A stretch of 40,906 nucleotides of DNA. Source: Desulfobacterales bacterium HSG2 (GTDB lineage: Bacteria > Desulfobacterota > Desulfobacteria > Desulfobacterales > 4be13). Of the stretch, positions 31,745 through 40,780 are shown in pieces (positions within the stretch are counted from its first letter, which is position 1; every line of letters starts with the position of its first letter). The translations under genes and the position numbers were made by a program. The stretch covers positions 1 through 40,906 of the forward strand of contig JAUCGI010000029.1 in assembly GCA_030378035.1 (NCBI GenBank). The letters are read 5' to 3'. The notes beneath the pieces were generated by a model. It was not told the DNA's origin. It worked only from the letters and a program-made list of their open reading frames with translations, and made no database searches.

Positions 31745-34057
31745 ATGCGATCTTATCGTTCAGAACTTGCAGTCTCTGTTTTTCTGATCATGGCAACCCT
31801 TGCAGCCTTCTGGCAGTTGCAGAATCACGATTTCATAAACTTCGACGACGATGATTATGTCACAGAGAATCCCCGTGTAAAGGCGGGCCTCACCGGAAAG
31901 ACGGTTACATGGGCGTTCACAGCCTTCCATTCGAACAACTGGCATCCCCTGACATGGCTGTCCCATGCACTGGATTGTGAGCTGTTCGGGCTGAAACCGG
32001 GGATGCACCACCTCATCAATCTGTTGTTCCACATCGCAAACAGCATCCTCCTGTTTCTGCTTCTCAGGCGGATGACAGGAGCCTTATGGCGCAGTGCGTT
32101 TGTTGCCGCCCTGTTTGCGCTGCACCCGCTTCATGTGGAGTCGGTCGCGTGGGTTTCGGAAAGAAAGGATATGCTGGGCACGTTCTTCTGGATGCTGACC
32201 ATGCTGGCATACATCCGTTACACCAAAGACCCGAAACTGACCCGATATATCCCTGTTCCCCTTCTCTTTGCCCTGGGGCTTATGGCCAAGCCGATGCTCG
32301 TGACCCTTCCCTGCGTCCTGCTCCTCATGGACTACTGGCCGCTTAACCGGGTCCCAAGCTCCGAGCACCAAGCACCAAGCACCAAGCACCAAGCATCAAG
32401 CATCAAGCATCAAGAGCATCAAGCATCAAGCATCAAGCATCAAGCATCAAGCATCAAGAGCATCAAGCATCAAGCATCAAGCATTTTGGAAAAGGTCCCT
32501 CTTTTTGCGCTGACAGTTATTTCATGTATTCTCACCGTTCATGCCCAGAAAACAGGAGGCGTTGTCCGCTCTCTGGAACTGTTTCCCCTGAGTCTCCGAA
32601 TAGGAAATGCCATAGTCTCATACATCGGCTATATGGGAAAAATGTTCTGGCCACAGGATCTCGCATTCTATTATCCGCATCCCGGGGCCTCTCTGCCGAC
32701 ATGGAAGGCACTCGGGGCCGGATTACTCCTGGCGGGCATATCCGTCTGCGTCATCAGAGTGAGACAGAAATCACCCTGGCTTCTGATCGGATGGCTGTGG
32801 TACCTCGGCACACTTGTGCCGGTGATCGGACTGGTACAGGTCGCGTCCCAGGCCATGGCGGATCGTTACACCTATATTCCCCTCATCGGTCTGTTCATAA
32901 TGATCGCCTGGGGCATTCCCTGTCTTGTCGGGGAATGGCGTCATCGCCGAATTCTCTTTGCCGTATCCGCGGCTGTGATACTTCTGGGATGTGCGATGCT
33001 CACATGGTTTCAGGTGCGCCACTGGAAAAACAGCATCACCCTCTTTACGCGCACCCTCAGTGTCACCACGGACAACTATCTGGCAAATAACAGTCTGGGA
33101 GCGGCTTTGGAGGATCAGGGGCGTGTCAGGGAAGCGATCCGCTACTTCTCCGAGGCCCTGCGGATCAAGCCTGACGGCATACAGGCCCACTACAACATGG
33201 CGGTTGCTTTGGAAAAGGAGGGGCGTTATGAGGAATCCGCCCGCCATCTTTCCAAGGCGGTTCGGCTCAAACCCGATTTTGCGGATGCGCGCTACAATAT
33301 GGGAATTGCGATGAAACGCCAGGGAAATCTCACGGAAGCGATCCGCCATTTTTCCGAAGCCGTGCGGATCAGGCCCGATTTTGCCGAGGCGCACAACAAT
33401 CTGGGATCGGCTTTGAAAGACCATGGAAATCATAAAGAAGCCCTTGTGCATTATTACAAGGCCCTGCGGCTCAAACCCGATTATGCCGAGGCGCATAATA
33501 ATCTGGGGACCGCTCTGAAGAGCGAAGGGCGTTACAAGGAAGCGATTCGGCATTATTATCAGGCCCTGCGGATCAGGCCGGAATTTCCCGAGGCTCTCTT
33601 TAACCTGGGGATTGCGCTGGGAAATCAGGGGAAGCACGAGGAGGCCGCTGAACATTTCTCAGAGGCGATCCGACTCAAACCCGATTTTGCGGAAGCGCAT
33701 TACAGCCTCGGCGTCGCGCTGACCCGTCAGAAAAAAATTCGGGAGGCCATGACGCATTATGAGACGGCTCTGAAAATCAGGCCCGAGTTTGCAGATGTGC
33801 ATTTTAATATGGGCGTTTTATTGGCGGGTAAGAATACAGAGGAAGACACGGACGCGGCTGTCAGACATTTTCAGGAGGCGGTGCGGATAAAACCTGACTA
33901 TGCAGCCGCGCACAATAACCTGGGGTCCGTCTTGGCGAACAGGGAGAACTTTGATGAAGCGGTGAAGCATTTTTCTGAGGCAGTTCGCATCAAACCCGAT
34001 TTCGCAGACGCACAGAGGAATCTCAGGATTGTTCAGCAACTTATGAAAAAAGAATGA
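31745..34057 (+). CDS. Membrane protein with TPR domain, TMTC/O-mannosyltransferase-like
   Basis: A 770-residue protein. Residues 1-430 hold about ten membrane helices with the luminal-loop motifs of the GT-C glycosyltransferase family: HDFINFDDDDYVTENPRV (acidic pair after TM1), NNWHPLTWLSHALDCELFGL, and ALHPLHVESVAWVSERKDML. Residues about 445-765 are about nine TPR units of the form AIRYFSEALRIKPDGIQAHY. Such proteins are thought to glycosylate proteins captured by the TPRs. Between TM segments, at about residues 205-247, a Gln/Ser/Lys stretch built of HQASSIK units replaces the loop; it is an expanded CATCAAG heptamer array kept in frame. GGAG at 31731-31734 precedes the ATG. Confidence 0.85.
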   Translation: MRSYRSELAVSVFLIMATLAAFWQLQNHDFINFDDDDYVTENPRVKAGLTGKTVTWAFTAFHSNNWHPLTWLSHALDCELFGLKPGMHHLINLLFHIANSILLFLLLRRMTGALWRSAFVAALFALHPLHVESVAWVSERKDMLGTFFWMLTMLAYIRYTKDPKLTRYIPVPLLFALGLMAKPMLVTLPCVLLLMDYWPLNRVPSSEHQAPSTKHQASSIKHQEHQASSIKHQASSIKSIKHQASSILEKVPLFALTVISCILTVHAQKTGGVVRSLELFPLSLRIGNAIVSYIGYMGKMFWPQDLAFYYPHPGASLPTWKALGAGLLLAGISVCVIRVRQKSPWLLIGWLWYLGTLVPVIGLVQVASQAMADRYTYIPLIGLFIMIAWGIPCLVGEWRHRRILFAVSAAVILLGCAMLTWFQVRHWKNSITLFTRTLSVTTDNYLANNSLGAALEDQGRVREAIRYFSEALRIKPDGIQAHYNMAVALEKEGRYEESARHLSKAVRLKPDFADARYNMGIAMKRQGNLTEAIRHFSEAVRIRPDFAEAHNNLGSALKDHGNHKEALVHYYKALRLKPDYAEAHNNLGTALKSEGRYKEAIRHYYQALRIRPEFPEALFNLGIALGNQGKHEEAAEHFSEAIRLKPDFAEAHYSLGVALTRQKKIREAMTHYETALKIRPEFADVHFNMGVLLAGKNTEEDTDAAVRHFQEAVRIKPDYAAAHNNLGSVLANRENFDEAVKHFSEAVRIKPDFADAQRNLRIVQQLMKKE
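32365..32485. repeat. Heptamer array inside the TPR membrane gene
   Basis: Units CACCAAG then CATCAAG, about fifteen in all, interrupted twice by AG. Three heptamers equal 21 bases, so the translation cycles every 7 residues (HQASSIK). The two extra AG insertions adjust the frame so that the gene stays open. Confidence 0.9.
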
Positions 34058-34078
34058 TAATCCATAGGAGAAGACAAC

Positions 34079-34645
34079 TTGCCTTCAGTTGTAACCCATA
34101 CGGTTGTCGGTATTGCCGCAGGAAAGATATTTGCAAATGAGAAGATGCCGGCACGATTCTGGATTCTCTCTGTTTTCTGTGCAGTGGTTCCTGATGCGGA
34201 TGTTATCGGCTTTTATCTCGGCGTCCCTTATGGCCATTTCTTCGGGCACAGGGGATTCTTTCATTCACCGTTCTTCGGCCTGATTTTAAGCCTTCTGATT
34301 GTGACGCTTTTCTTCTCACAGGAGAAGACTTTTTCAAAATCCTGGTTGCTGTACGCGCTTTATTTCTTCCTCACAACTGCGAGCCACGGCGTGTTGGATG
34401 CTTTTACAAACGGCGGTCTGGGTATCGCCCTGCTGTCTCCTTTTGACAATACCAGATACTTTTTTCCGTGGACGCCGATTAGGGTTTCGCCGTTGAGCCT
34501 AGAGGCATTTCTCAGCGAAAGGGGGGTGAGGGTTATTGCCAGCGAAGTGCTGTGGGTTTGGGTTCCGGTGATCTTCCTTGTTGCTTTGTGCAGGGAGAGG
34601 GGTGGAATGGCTTTTTCCCTAAGAGTTAAGAGTCAAGGTCAGTGA
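34079..34645 (+). CDS. YdjM-like metal-dependent membrane hydrolase
   Basis: A 188-residue protein of the YdjM/LexA-regulated inner-membrane hydrolase family. Conserved elements: SVVTHTVVGIAAGKIF near the N-terminus, VVPDADVIGFYLGVPYGHFF, HRGFFHSPFFGL (H-R-G-x-x-H-S) and TASHGVLDAFTNGGLGIAL (S-H-x-x-x-D), followed by FFPWTPIRVSPL. Histidines and aspartates of these motifs form the predicted metal site. Four to five membrane helices. The start is TTG at 34079 with AGGAG at 34066-34070. It is 21 bases downstream of the TPR gene, so co-transcribed. Biological substrate unknown. Confidence 0.82.
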   Translation: MPSVVTHTVVGIAAGKIFANEKMPARFWILSVFCAVVPDADVIGFYLGVPYGHFFGHRGFFHSPFFGLILSLLIVTLFFSQEKTFSKSWLLYALYFFLTTASHGVLDAFTNGGLGIALLSPFDNTRYFFPWTPIRVSPLSLEAFLSERGVRVIASEVLWVWVPVIFLVALCRERGGMAFSLRVKSQGQ

Positions 34646-34652
34646 CACCGAA

Positions 34653-34745
34653 AGCCTTTAATCCTTAAATCTTAAATCTTAACCCTTAACCCTTAATCCT
34701 TAAATCTTAACCCCTTAACCCTTAACCCCTTGACCCTTAACCCTT
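34653..34745. repeat. CCCTTAA heptamer array, 3' side of hybrid kinase 1
   Basis: About twelve degenerate units (CCTTAAA, TCTTAAA, CCCTTAA, CCTTGAC). The minus-strand kinase gene ends inside it. Confidence 0.9.
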
Positions 34746-36730
34746 TCAAGAAACTTACGAATTTTCCCAACCCGAAACCCCTGAGCCAAATTGCGCAGTT
34801 TTGCCACAAACGGGGCATACTGCTCATCTGACGCTCCGATTTCATCCAATTGTTCGCGAATCCCCTCAATGTCGCCGTATGAGGCAAATTTGTAGAGCAG
34901 TCTGATCTCAGAAGCCGGGGGAATGACAAGATCCTCATCTTTTTCAGCGGTCTCAGTCGGTCTCTCCGATGTCTCATAAATCCGTTCCAGACCGAGATGG
35001 GCCGCGAGTTTGTCGAAAAGCTCCGGGGCCTGCACCGGTTTCTGAATAAAGTCATCGCAGCCGATTTCTGTCATCATCCGGTGTGGGTAAAGAGATGAAC
35101 CTGCCGAAACAGCTATGATTTTAATGTGTTTCAGGGTCTGGGAATTCCGGATCCGGCGTATTGCCTCGGCACCGTCCATCACTGGCATCACCATATCCAT
35201 AAGAATAAGGTCGGGTTCAAATTCTGCGGCCTTGTCGAGTCCCTCACGGCCGTCTGCCGCCTCGGTGACTTCAAATCCGAGCGGCAGGAGCAGGCCGACC
35301 AGAACGGCGCGATTGTCCTCCTTGTCGTCAACCACCAGAATCTTCCGTTTTTCCCCTTTGAAACCGATGATATTCCGCTCATCTGATACCCTCTCTGTTT
35401 CCGCACTTTCGGAAACTTCGGGCAGTTCCAGATCGAGCCGGAACGTGCTCCCCTCATCCGGCCGGCTTTCAACATGCAGCTCCCCGCCCATCATCCGGGC
35501 AAGTTTGCGGCTGATGGAAAGCCCCAGACCCGTGCCTTCGATTTTGCGGGTGTGATTGCCGACCTGTCTGAACGGCGAAAAAATCTCCTCCTGCCAGCCT
35601 TCGGGAATGCCGACGCCGGTATCTTCCACCTGGAACTGGATGTTGGATGTTGGATGTTGGATGTTGGGTGCTGGATGTTGGGTGCTGGATGTTGGATGTT
35701 GGGTGCTGGGTGCTGGGTGCTGGATGCTGGATGTTGGATGCTGGATGTTGGATGCTGGATGCTGGTTTTGGGTTTCCAGTTTCAGGACTCTGAACGTGAC
35801 GCTGCCGTGATCCGTGAATTTTACCGCATTGCTCAGGAGATTGAGCAGAATCTGGGTCAGTCGTTTGTTATCTCCGCGAACACAGACGGGCAGGTCGGTG
35901 GCGGGCTCAAAATGAAATCCGATCTCTTTCTGTTGCGCCCGAATCCGAATCATCGCGGCAATGCCGTCCAGAAAACTGGAAAACCGGAAATCGGATTCAT
36001 GAAGTTCCATTTCCCGGGCTTCAATTTTGGACAGGTCCAAAATTTCGTTGATCAGATTCAGCAGATGATTCCCGCAGTGTCCAATGATATCAATACCCGC
36101 TTTCTGAGATTCTGTCAGGGCTTTGTCCCGTTTCAGAATCTGGGCATACCCCAGGACACCGTTGAGCGGGGTGCGGAACTCGTGGCTCATGGTGGAGAGA
36201 AACTCGCTTTTGACGCGATCGGCTTTTTCCGCTTCATCCTTGGCTTTTTCCGCTTCATCCTTGGCTTCCCCGAGTTCAGCATTGGCCCGAATGAGATTCT
36301 CAGTCAGCGATTGCTGAATCTTCAATGACTCGGCCAGTTCTTTTTTCTGCTGATCCAGTTCCACAAAGGTCCGCACCTTGTTCACTATAACTTTGGGGTT
36401 GACAGGTTTGGCCAAAAAGTCCACCGCCCCGGTTTCAAAACCTTTCATGACCGAGTATTCCGTGGAATACACCGCGGACATAAAAATAATGGGAACCTTT
36501 CGGGTCTCTTTTTGGCCGCGGATCAATTCCGCCAGCTCATAACCATCCATCTCCGGCATCTTCACATCCAGAAGGATTATGGCAAACTCATGATCCAGCG
36601 TGGTTATCAGCGCTTCCTGGCCGCTGCTTGCCGTGATGATCTCCACCTCCACTTCTTCGAGAGTCTGTTTCATGGCAAGCAGGTTCTCCGGCTTGTCGTC
36701 AACAATGAGTATTTTTGATTTCTCTGGCAT
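34715..36730 (-). CDS. Hybrid sensor histidine kinase 1 (receiver-HisKA-HATPase-receiver)
   Basis: A 671-residue soluble kinase. Receiver 1: residues 5-125, ILIVDDKPENLLAMKQTLEE, Asp55 in LLDVKMPEMDG. A coiled coil has a KAKDEAEKADR repeat. HisKA: FLSTMSHEFRTPLNGVLGYA, His183. HATPase: N box LTQILLNLLSNAVKFTDHGS, G1 VEDTGVGIP, G2 [10 protein letters not shown]. Receiver 2: about 465-585, ILVVDDKEDNRAVLVGLLLP, LMDMVMPVMDG. A helical tail follows. Between the N box and G1 a 45-residue N/S/T-Q-H-P stretch interrupts the ATPase fold. The last residues (RVKGQGVKG) are encoded by the CCCTTAA array. GGAGAA precedes the ATG at 36730. Signals probably come by protein interaction, as no sensor domain is present. 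Confidence 0.92.
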   Translation of the reverse strand: MPEKSKILIVDDKPENLLAMKQTLEEVEVEIITASSGQEALITTLDHEFAIILLDVKMPEMDGYELAELIRGQKETRKVPIIFMSAVYSTEYSVMKGFETGAVDFLAKPVNPKVIVNKVRTFVELDQQKKELAESLKIQQSLTENLIRANAELGEAKDEAEKAKDEAEKADRVKSEFLSTMSHEFRTPLNGVLGYAQILKRDKALTESQKAGIDIIGHCGNHLLNLINEILDLSKIEAREMELHESDFRFSSFLDGIAAMIRIRAQQKEIGFHFEPATDLPVCVRGDNKRLTQILLNLLSNAVKFTDHGSVTFRVLKLETQNQHPASNIQHPTSSIQHPAPSTQHPTSSTQHPAPNIQHPTSNIQFQVEDTGVGIPEGWQEEIFSPFRQVGNHTRKIEGTGLGLSISRKLARMMGGELHVESRPDEGSTFRLDLELPEVSESAETERVSDERNIIGFKGEKRKILVVDDKEDNRAVLVGLLLPLGFEVTEAADGREGLDKAAEFEPDLILMDMVMPVMDGAEAIRRIRNSQTLKHIKIIAVSAGSSLYPHRMMTEIGCDDFIQKPVQAPELFDKLAAHLGLERIYETSERPTETAEKDEDLVIPPASEIRLLYKFASYGDIEGIREQLDEIGASDEQYAPFVAKLRNLAQGFRVGKIRKFLERVKGQGVKG
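35638..35766. repeat. Heptamer array inside the kinase 1 ATPase domain
   Basis: About eighteen 7-nt units (ATGTTGG, GTGCTGG, ATGCTGG) in the coding region. On the minus strand they translate as NIQHPTS/STQHPAP cycles of seven residues. The array lies between the conserved N box and the G1 box. Confidence 0.92.
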
Positions 36731-36744
36731 AAAAATTCTCCTTC

Positions 36745-37065
36745 AATATGAGTTTCTGAGTTTTTGAGTTTAATGAGTTTTTGAGTTTTTGAGTTTGATG
36801 AGTTTGTGAGTTTGTGAGTTTGTGAGTTTGTGAGTTTGAACTCAGAAACTCAGAAACTCATCAAACTCAGAAACTCAGAAACTCATCAAACTCAAAAACT
36901 CAGAAACTCAAAAACTCAGAAACTCATCAAACTCAGAAACTCAGAAACTCATCAAACTCAGAAACTCAGAAACTCATCAAACTCAAAAACTCAGAAACTC
37001 ATCAAACTCAGAAACTCATCAAACTCAAAAACTCAGAAACTCATCAAACTCAAAAACTCAGAAAC
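36745..37065. repeat. Facing TGAGTTTN and NAAACTCA octamer arrays between the kinases
   Basis: About eleven TGAGTTTN units (36750-36837) face about twenty-five AAACTCAN/AAACTCATC units (36838-37065) with essentially no spacer. The block is a very long inverted repeat between the kinase 1 start and the kinase 2 end. Confidence 0.92.
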
Positions 37066-37090
37066 CCTTAAATCTTAACCCTTAACCCTT
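37066..37090. repeat. Short CCCTTAA array at the kinase 2 stop
   Basis: Three to four units (CCCTTAAAT, CTTAACC, CTTAACC, CTTATAA). The final Lys-Gly-stop of kinase 2 is read from it. Confidence 0.8.
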
Positions 37091-40000
37091 ATAAAGCCAT
37101 ATCCGCATCATGGAAAACAAGTGTTGCTCTTCCACCGGTTTGGCGAGGTAGTCGCTGGCCCCGGCGGCGATACATTTGTAGCGGTCGTCTTTCATGGCCT
37201 TGGCGGTCAGGGCGATGATGGGCAATTTCCCCAAGTGCTTCTGTTCCCGGATGCGGCGGATGGTTTCGTAGCCATCCATGCCGGGCATCATAATATCCAT
37301 CAGCACCAAGTCAACATCAGGCACCTGTTTCAAGAGGTCCAGGGCTCTCTGACCGCCGTCGGCTTTGAGAACACTGATCCCTTTTTCTTGCAGGATTTGA
37401 GAGACCGCGAAGAGATTCCTCATATCATCATCAACAACCATGACCTTTTTATCCCTGAACACGGTTTCCAAATCGTAGAGATCGTGAATGATTCTCTGTT
37501 TTTCCCCGGGCAGCCTCTCAACAACCCGATGACAAAACAGTGCGGTTTCGTCCAAAAGGCGTTCCTCGGAATTAACGCTCTTGATAATGACAGAATCCGC
37601 GTACTCGATCAGTTGCTGATGTTCCTCACGAGTGAGGTCTTTCCCGGTATAGATAATGATCGGAGGAAGCCGGAGGTCTTTCTTCAGCATCAATTGTTCC
37701 AGCAACTCAAAACCGCTCATATCCGGCAACCCCAAATCAAGGATGACGCAATCGAAATCCCCGGATATCAGTGCCTGAATCCCCTGATGGCTGTCCAATG
37801 CCTGAGTGATTCTGACATCGGAGTTTCCAATCCGTTCCCTGATGGCTTTTTGCGTGGCCTCATCATCTTCAATCACCAATATATCCTTAACGGCCTTGGT
37901 TGAGTATGTTATTATTTTATTAAGAGCCTCCTCCAATTGTTCCTGGGTGATCGGTTTGGTGAGAAATCCGATCACACCTCGTCTGGCGGCATCATGGTCC
38001 GTTTCATCCACCGACATGATATGGACGGGAATATGACGGGTTCTGTGATTATTCTTTAAAGCGTTTAAGACATACCATCCGTTCACTCCCGGAAGATGGA
38101 TATCCAGGATAATGCCGTCAGGCAAATACTCGTCTGCCAGAGCCAGCCCTTCTTCACCGGTGGATGTTGCCAGACACTTCAAGTCCTGATTATGGCATTG
38201 ATCCATCAGGATTTTCGCAAACTTGGGGTCGTCCTCAATCAGCAGCAGGATGATATCCCCTTCTCCCAAATTATTCCGATCATCCTGGATTTGGAATTCC
38301 GATTTCGGAATCGGGGCTTCCGATTTTTTGACGATGGGGGACCGGTCTTCCAGCGTCCGGCCTTTCTGACGGACTGACAGCCCGGTTCCCCGGGATACCA
38401 AAGGATCGCCGCCCGGTCTCTTCGCGTAATGGGTTGAAGCTGATCCTGAGCCAAAAGGGAGGTAAAGGGTAAAGTCAGACCCTTCACCCATTCGGCTTTT
38501 AAGTTGAATCTCGCCTCCCAGCAGGGCTGCCAGCTCTCTGGAAATGGAGAGTCCCAGGCCGGTTCCCCCATATTTTCTGCCTGTGCCGCCATTTGCTTGC
38601 TGGAACGCCTCAAAGATCACTTTCATCTTATCAGCGGAAATGCCGATACCGGTGTCAGTGACGGCAAACGCGACAGTCTCCTTTGGTTCCAGCCCGCTTC
38701 TGAAAAGACTCACATCAGGGGCCGGCAGACCAATCTCAACGGTAATGCTTCCCTGGCTGGTGAATTTGATCGCGTTGGACATGAAATTTTTCAGGATCTG
38801 CCCCAGACGATTCGGATCCGTGGAAATTACGGCCGGCAGGTTCGGATCAATGCGGACCTTCAACTCCAGCACCTTCTCTTCGCATACATGTCTGAAGTTG
38901 CGTTCAACGCTGTCTGCCACTTCCCGGAGTTCAACCGGTCTGAATGCCACCTCCATCATTCCCGCCTCAATTTTTGAAAGATCCAGGATTTCATTGATGA
39001 GACTGAGGAGATCATTGCCTCCCTTATGGATGACTGTGGCGGATTTGATCTGCTCCTGTGTCAGATTGCCGTCCCTATTTTTGGCCAGGCTGTTGGAAAG
39101 CAGGAGCATGCTGTTCAGCGGGGTTCGCAGCTCATGAGACATATTCGCCAGAAACTCGGATTTGTACTTGCCGGTGATCGCCAACTCTTCGGCTTTTTCT
39201 TCCACTTCTCGATTTTTGCGCTCGATTTCGGTTTTCTGCTCTGACATGTTTTCATTGGCCCGCTTCAGCTCCTCTGAGTGTCTTTCCAGTTGTTCTGTTT
39301 TTGCCCTCAGTTTCTTGTTGGATACCCTCAGTTCCTCCTGCTGGGATTCCAGCTCTTCGGCCTGAAGCTGGGTTTCTTCCAAAAGGCTTTTCATTCTTTC
39401 GGCAGCCCTGGCGGTGTTGAAACTGATGGCGATGCTTTCCATCATCCCAGTCAGCAATTCCATGTCCGTGTCTGAAAATTCCCTGAACGCGCCGAGTTCA
39501 ATCACCCCCCTCAACTCTCCTTCATGCATAAAAGGAGAAACCACCACATTGCGGGGAATGGCATCCCCAATGGCGGAGCCGATGCGGGTATAATCATCCG
39601 GAAGATTTGTCACCGAGATGATCTCCTTCTCAAAAGCCGCCTGTCCCACCAATCCTTCCCCGATTTGAATCCGTTCGATCAGATTGCATTTGCTGAAGGC
39701 ATAACTCCCCATGAGCTTCAGGTTCCCGGATTCCTCTTCCACGACATAAAGCGCGCCAATCTGAGCGCCGATGTATTTTGCCAAATAAGTGACAACATTC
39801 TGTGCCAGGGTCGTTTCATCCTGATCGCCACGCATTTTTTTGTTCAATTCGTTCTGCCCCGTCTTGAGCCAGTCTCGCCTTTCATTTTCTGTAGCGAAGT
39901 TTCTCAGGGACTGAGTCATTTTCTGCATGGAGATCCCTAATTCATCATTGTCACCGCGAGGGGAAAAGTCAACGGTGTAGTTGCCCGCGGCGGTCTGTTT

Positions 40001-40765
40001 GGCGACATTGCTCACATCTCTCAGGGACTGAGTCATTTTCTGCATGGCGATCCCCAACTCATCTTTGTCACTGCGAGGGGCAATATCAGCGGTGTAGTTG
40101 CCCGCGGCGATCTGATTGGCCTGAGCCGTGATCTTTTTCATTGAGGCGATCAGGGAGTTGACGGAGTTGGCCAGCAGGTCTTGCTCGCCTTTGACCTCCG
40201 TGGCGATGTCCAGATTGCCCGCGGCCACCTCTCCGAGGACTTGGGATGCCTGCCGCAAGGTCAGGGTCATCGCTTGCAATGCCTTTCCCAGCACATCCTG
40301 CTCACTGCGGGGCTTAATCTCGGCACGATAATCCCCCCGGGCCAGCGTGTCCGTTTGCCGGACCACGTCCCTGAGCATCTCGATCATGGTGTTCATCGAG
40401 GCCAACAGATCGTCTTTGCCTCTGATTTCCACCTTGGCACCCATTATCGCCCCGGTGGCAATGGTTTCAGCGATATTGGCAACGTCTCTCAGGGTGGCGG
40501 TCATTTTCTGCATGGCGCTCCCCAACCCATCTTTGTCACCGCGAGGGGCAATGTCAGCGGTGTAGTTGCCAGCCGCGATCTGATTGGCCTGAGCCGTGAT
40601 ATCTTTCATCGATGCGGTCACCTGGGTGAGCAGCGATGCTGTTTCCTCAAACTCGCCAAGTTTATCGGGAAACCGGACTTCGACATTCACAACTCCTTCC
40701 GCAAGAGCGGCCAAGACTTCATTGATCTTGGCAATCATATATTTCCGTTTGGCAGTGTGAAACAT
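37082..40765 (-). CDS. Hybrid sensor histidine kinase 2 (poly-HAMP, GAF, HisKA, HATPase, three receivers)
   Basis: A 1227-residue soluble kinase. Residues about 20-300 are five to six HAMP-like units with recurring IAAGNYTADIAPR and LGIAMQKMTQSLRDVSNVAK, as in group III osmosensing kinases of fungi. GAF domain: about 310-460, TYLAKYIGAQIGALYVVEEE, GLVGQAAFEKEIISVTNLP. A coiled coil follows. His[22 protein letters not shown], His544. HATPase: [40 protein letters not shown]. Three receivers: ILLLIEDDPKFAKIL with LDIHLPGVNG; ILVIEDDEATQKAI with LDLGLPDMSG; VMVVDDDMRNLFAV with LMDIMMPGMDG. It has no membrane segment or signal peptide. AGAGGAA precedes the ATG. HAMP units are near-identical also in DNA. 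Confidence 0.93.
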   Translation of the reverse strand: MFHTAKRKYMIAKINEVLAALAEGVVNVEVRFPDKLGEFEETASLLTQVTASMKDITAQANQIAAGNYTADIAPRGDKDGLGSAMQKMTATLRDVANIAETIATGAIMGAKVEIRGKDDLLASMNTMIEMLRDVVRQTDTLARGDYRAEIKPRSEQDVLGKALQAMTLTLRQASQVLGEVAAGNLDIATEVKGEQDLLANSVNSLIASMKKITAQANQIAAGNYTADIAPRSDKDELGIAMQKMTQSLRDVSNVAKQTAAGNYTVDFSPRGDNDELGISMQKMTQSLRNFATENERRDWLKTGQNELNKKMRGDQDETTLAQNVVTYLAKYIGAQIGALYVVEEESGNLKLMGSYAFSKCNLIERIQIGEGLVGQAAFEKEIISVTNLPDDYTRIGSAIGDAIPRNVVVSPFMHEGELRGVIELGAFREFSDTDMELLTGMMESIAISFNTARAAERMKSLLEETQLQAEELESQQEELRVSNKKLRAKTEQLERHSEELKRANENMSEQKTEIERKNREVEEKAEELAITGKYKSEFLANMSHELRTPLNSMLLLSNSLAKNRDGNLTQEQIKSATVIHKGGNDLLSLINEILDLSKIEAGMMEVAFRPVELREVADSVERNFRHVCEEKVLELKVRIDPNLPAVISTDPNRLGQILKNFMSNAIKFTSQGSITVEIGLPAPDVSLFRSGLEPKETVAFAVTDTGIGISADKMKVIFEAFQQANGGTGRKYGGTGLGLSISRELAALLGGEIQLKSRMGEGSDFTLYLPFGSGSASTHYAKRPGGDPLVSRGTGLSVRQKGRTLEDRSPIVKKSEAPIPKSEFQIQDDRNNLGEGDIILLLIEDDPKFAKILMDQCHNQDLKCLATSTGEEGLALADEYLPDGIILDIHLPGVNGWYVLNALKNNHRTRHIPVHIMSVDETDHDAARRGVIGFLTKPITQEQLEEALNKIITYSTKAVKDILVIEDDEATQKAIRERIGNSDVRITQALDSHQGIQALISGDFDCVILDLGLPDMSGFELLEQLMLKKDLRLPPIIIYTGKDLTREEHQQLIEYADSVIIKSVNSEERLLDETALFCHRVVERLPGEKQRIIHDLYDLETVFRDKKVMVVDDDMRNLFAVSQILQEKGISVLKADGGQRALDLLKQVPDVDLVLMDIMMPGMDGYETIRRIREQKHLGKLPIIALTAKAMKDDRYKCIAAGASDYLAKPVEEQHLFSMMRIWLYKG

Positions 40766-40780
40766 AACTGATTCCTCTGA

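Noticed and set aside
32771..33655. 294-codon minus-strand ORF opposite the TPR gene
   Set aside because: Mirror of the TPR repeats; no ribosome site or domain.
35474..36328. 284-codon plus-strand ORF opposite hybrid kinase 1
   Set aside because: Antisense to the kinase; its middle is the heptamer array read as WMLDVGC repeats.
36830..37078. 82-codon plus-strand ORF of QKLRNSETH repeats
   Set aside because: Pure translation of the AAACTCAN octamer array.
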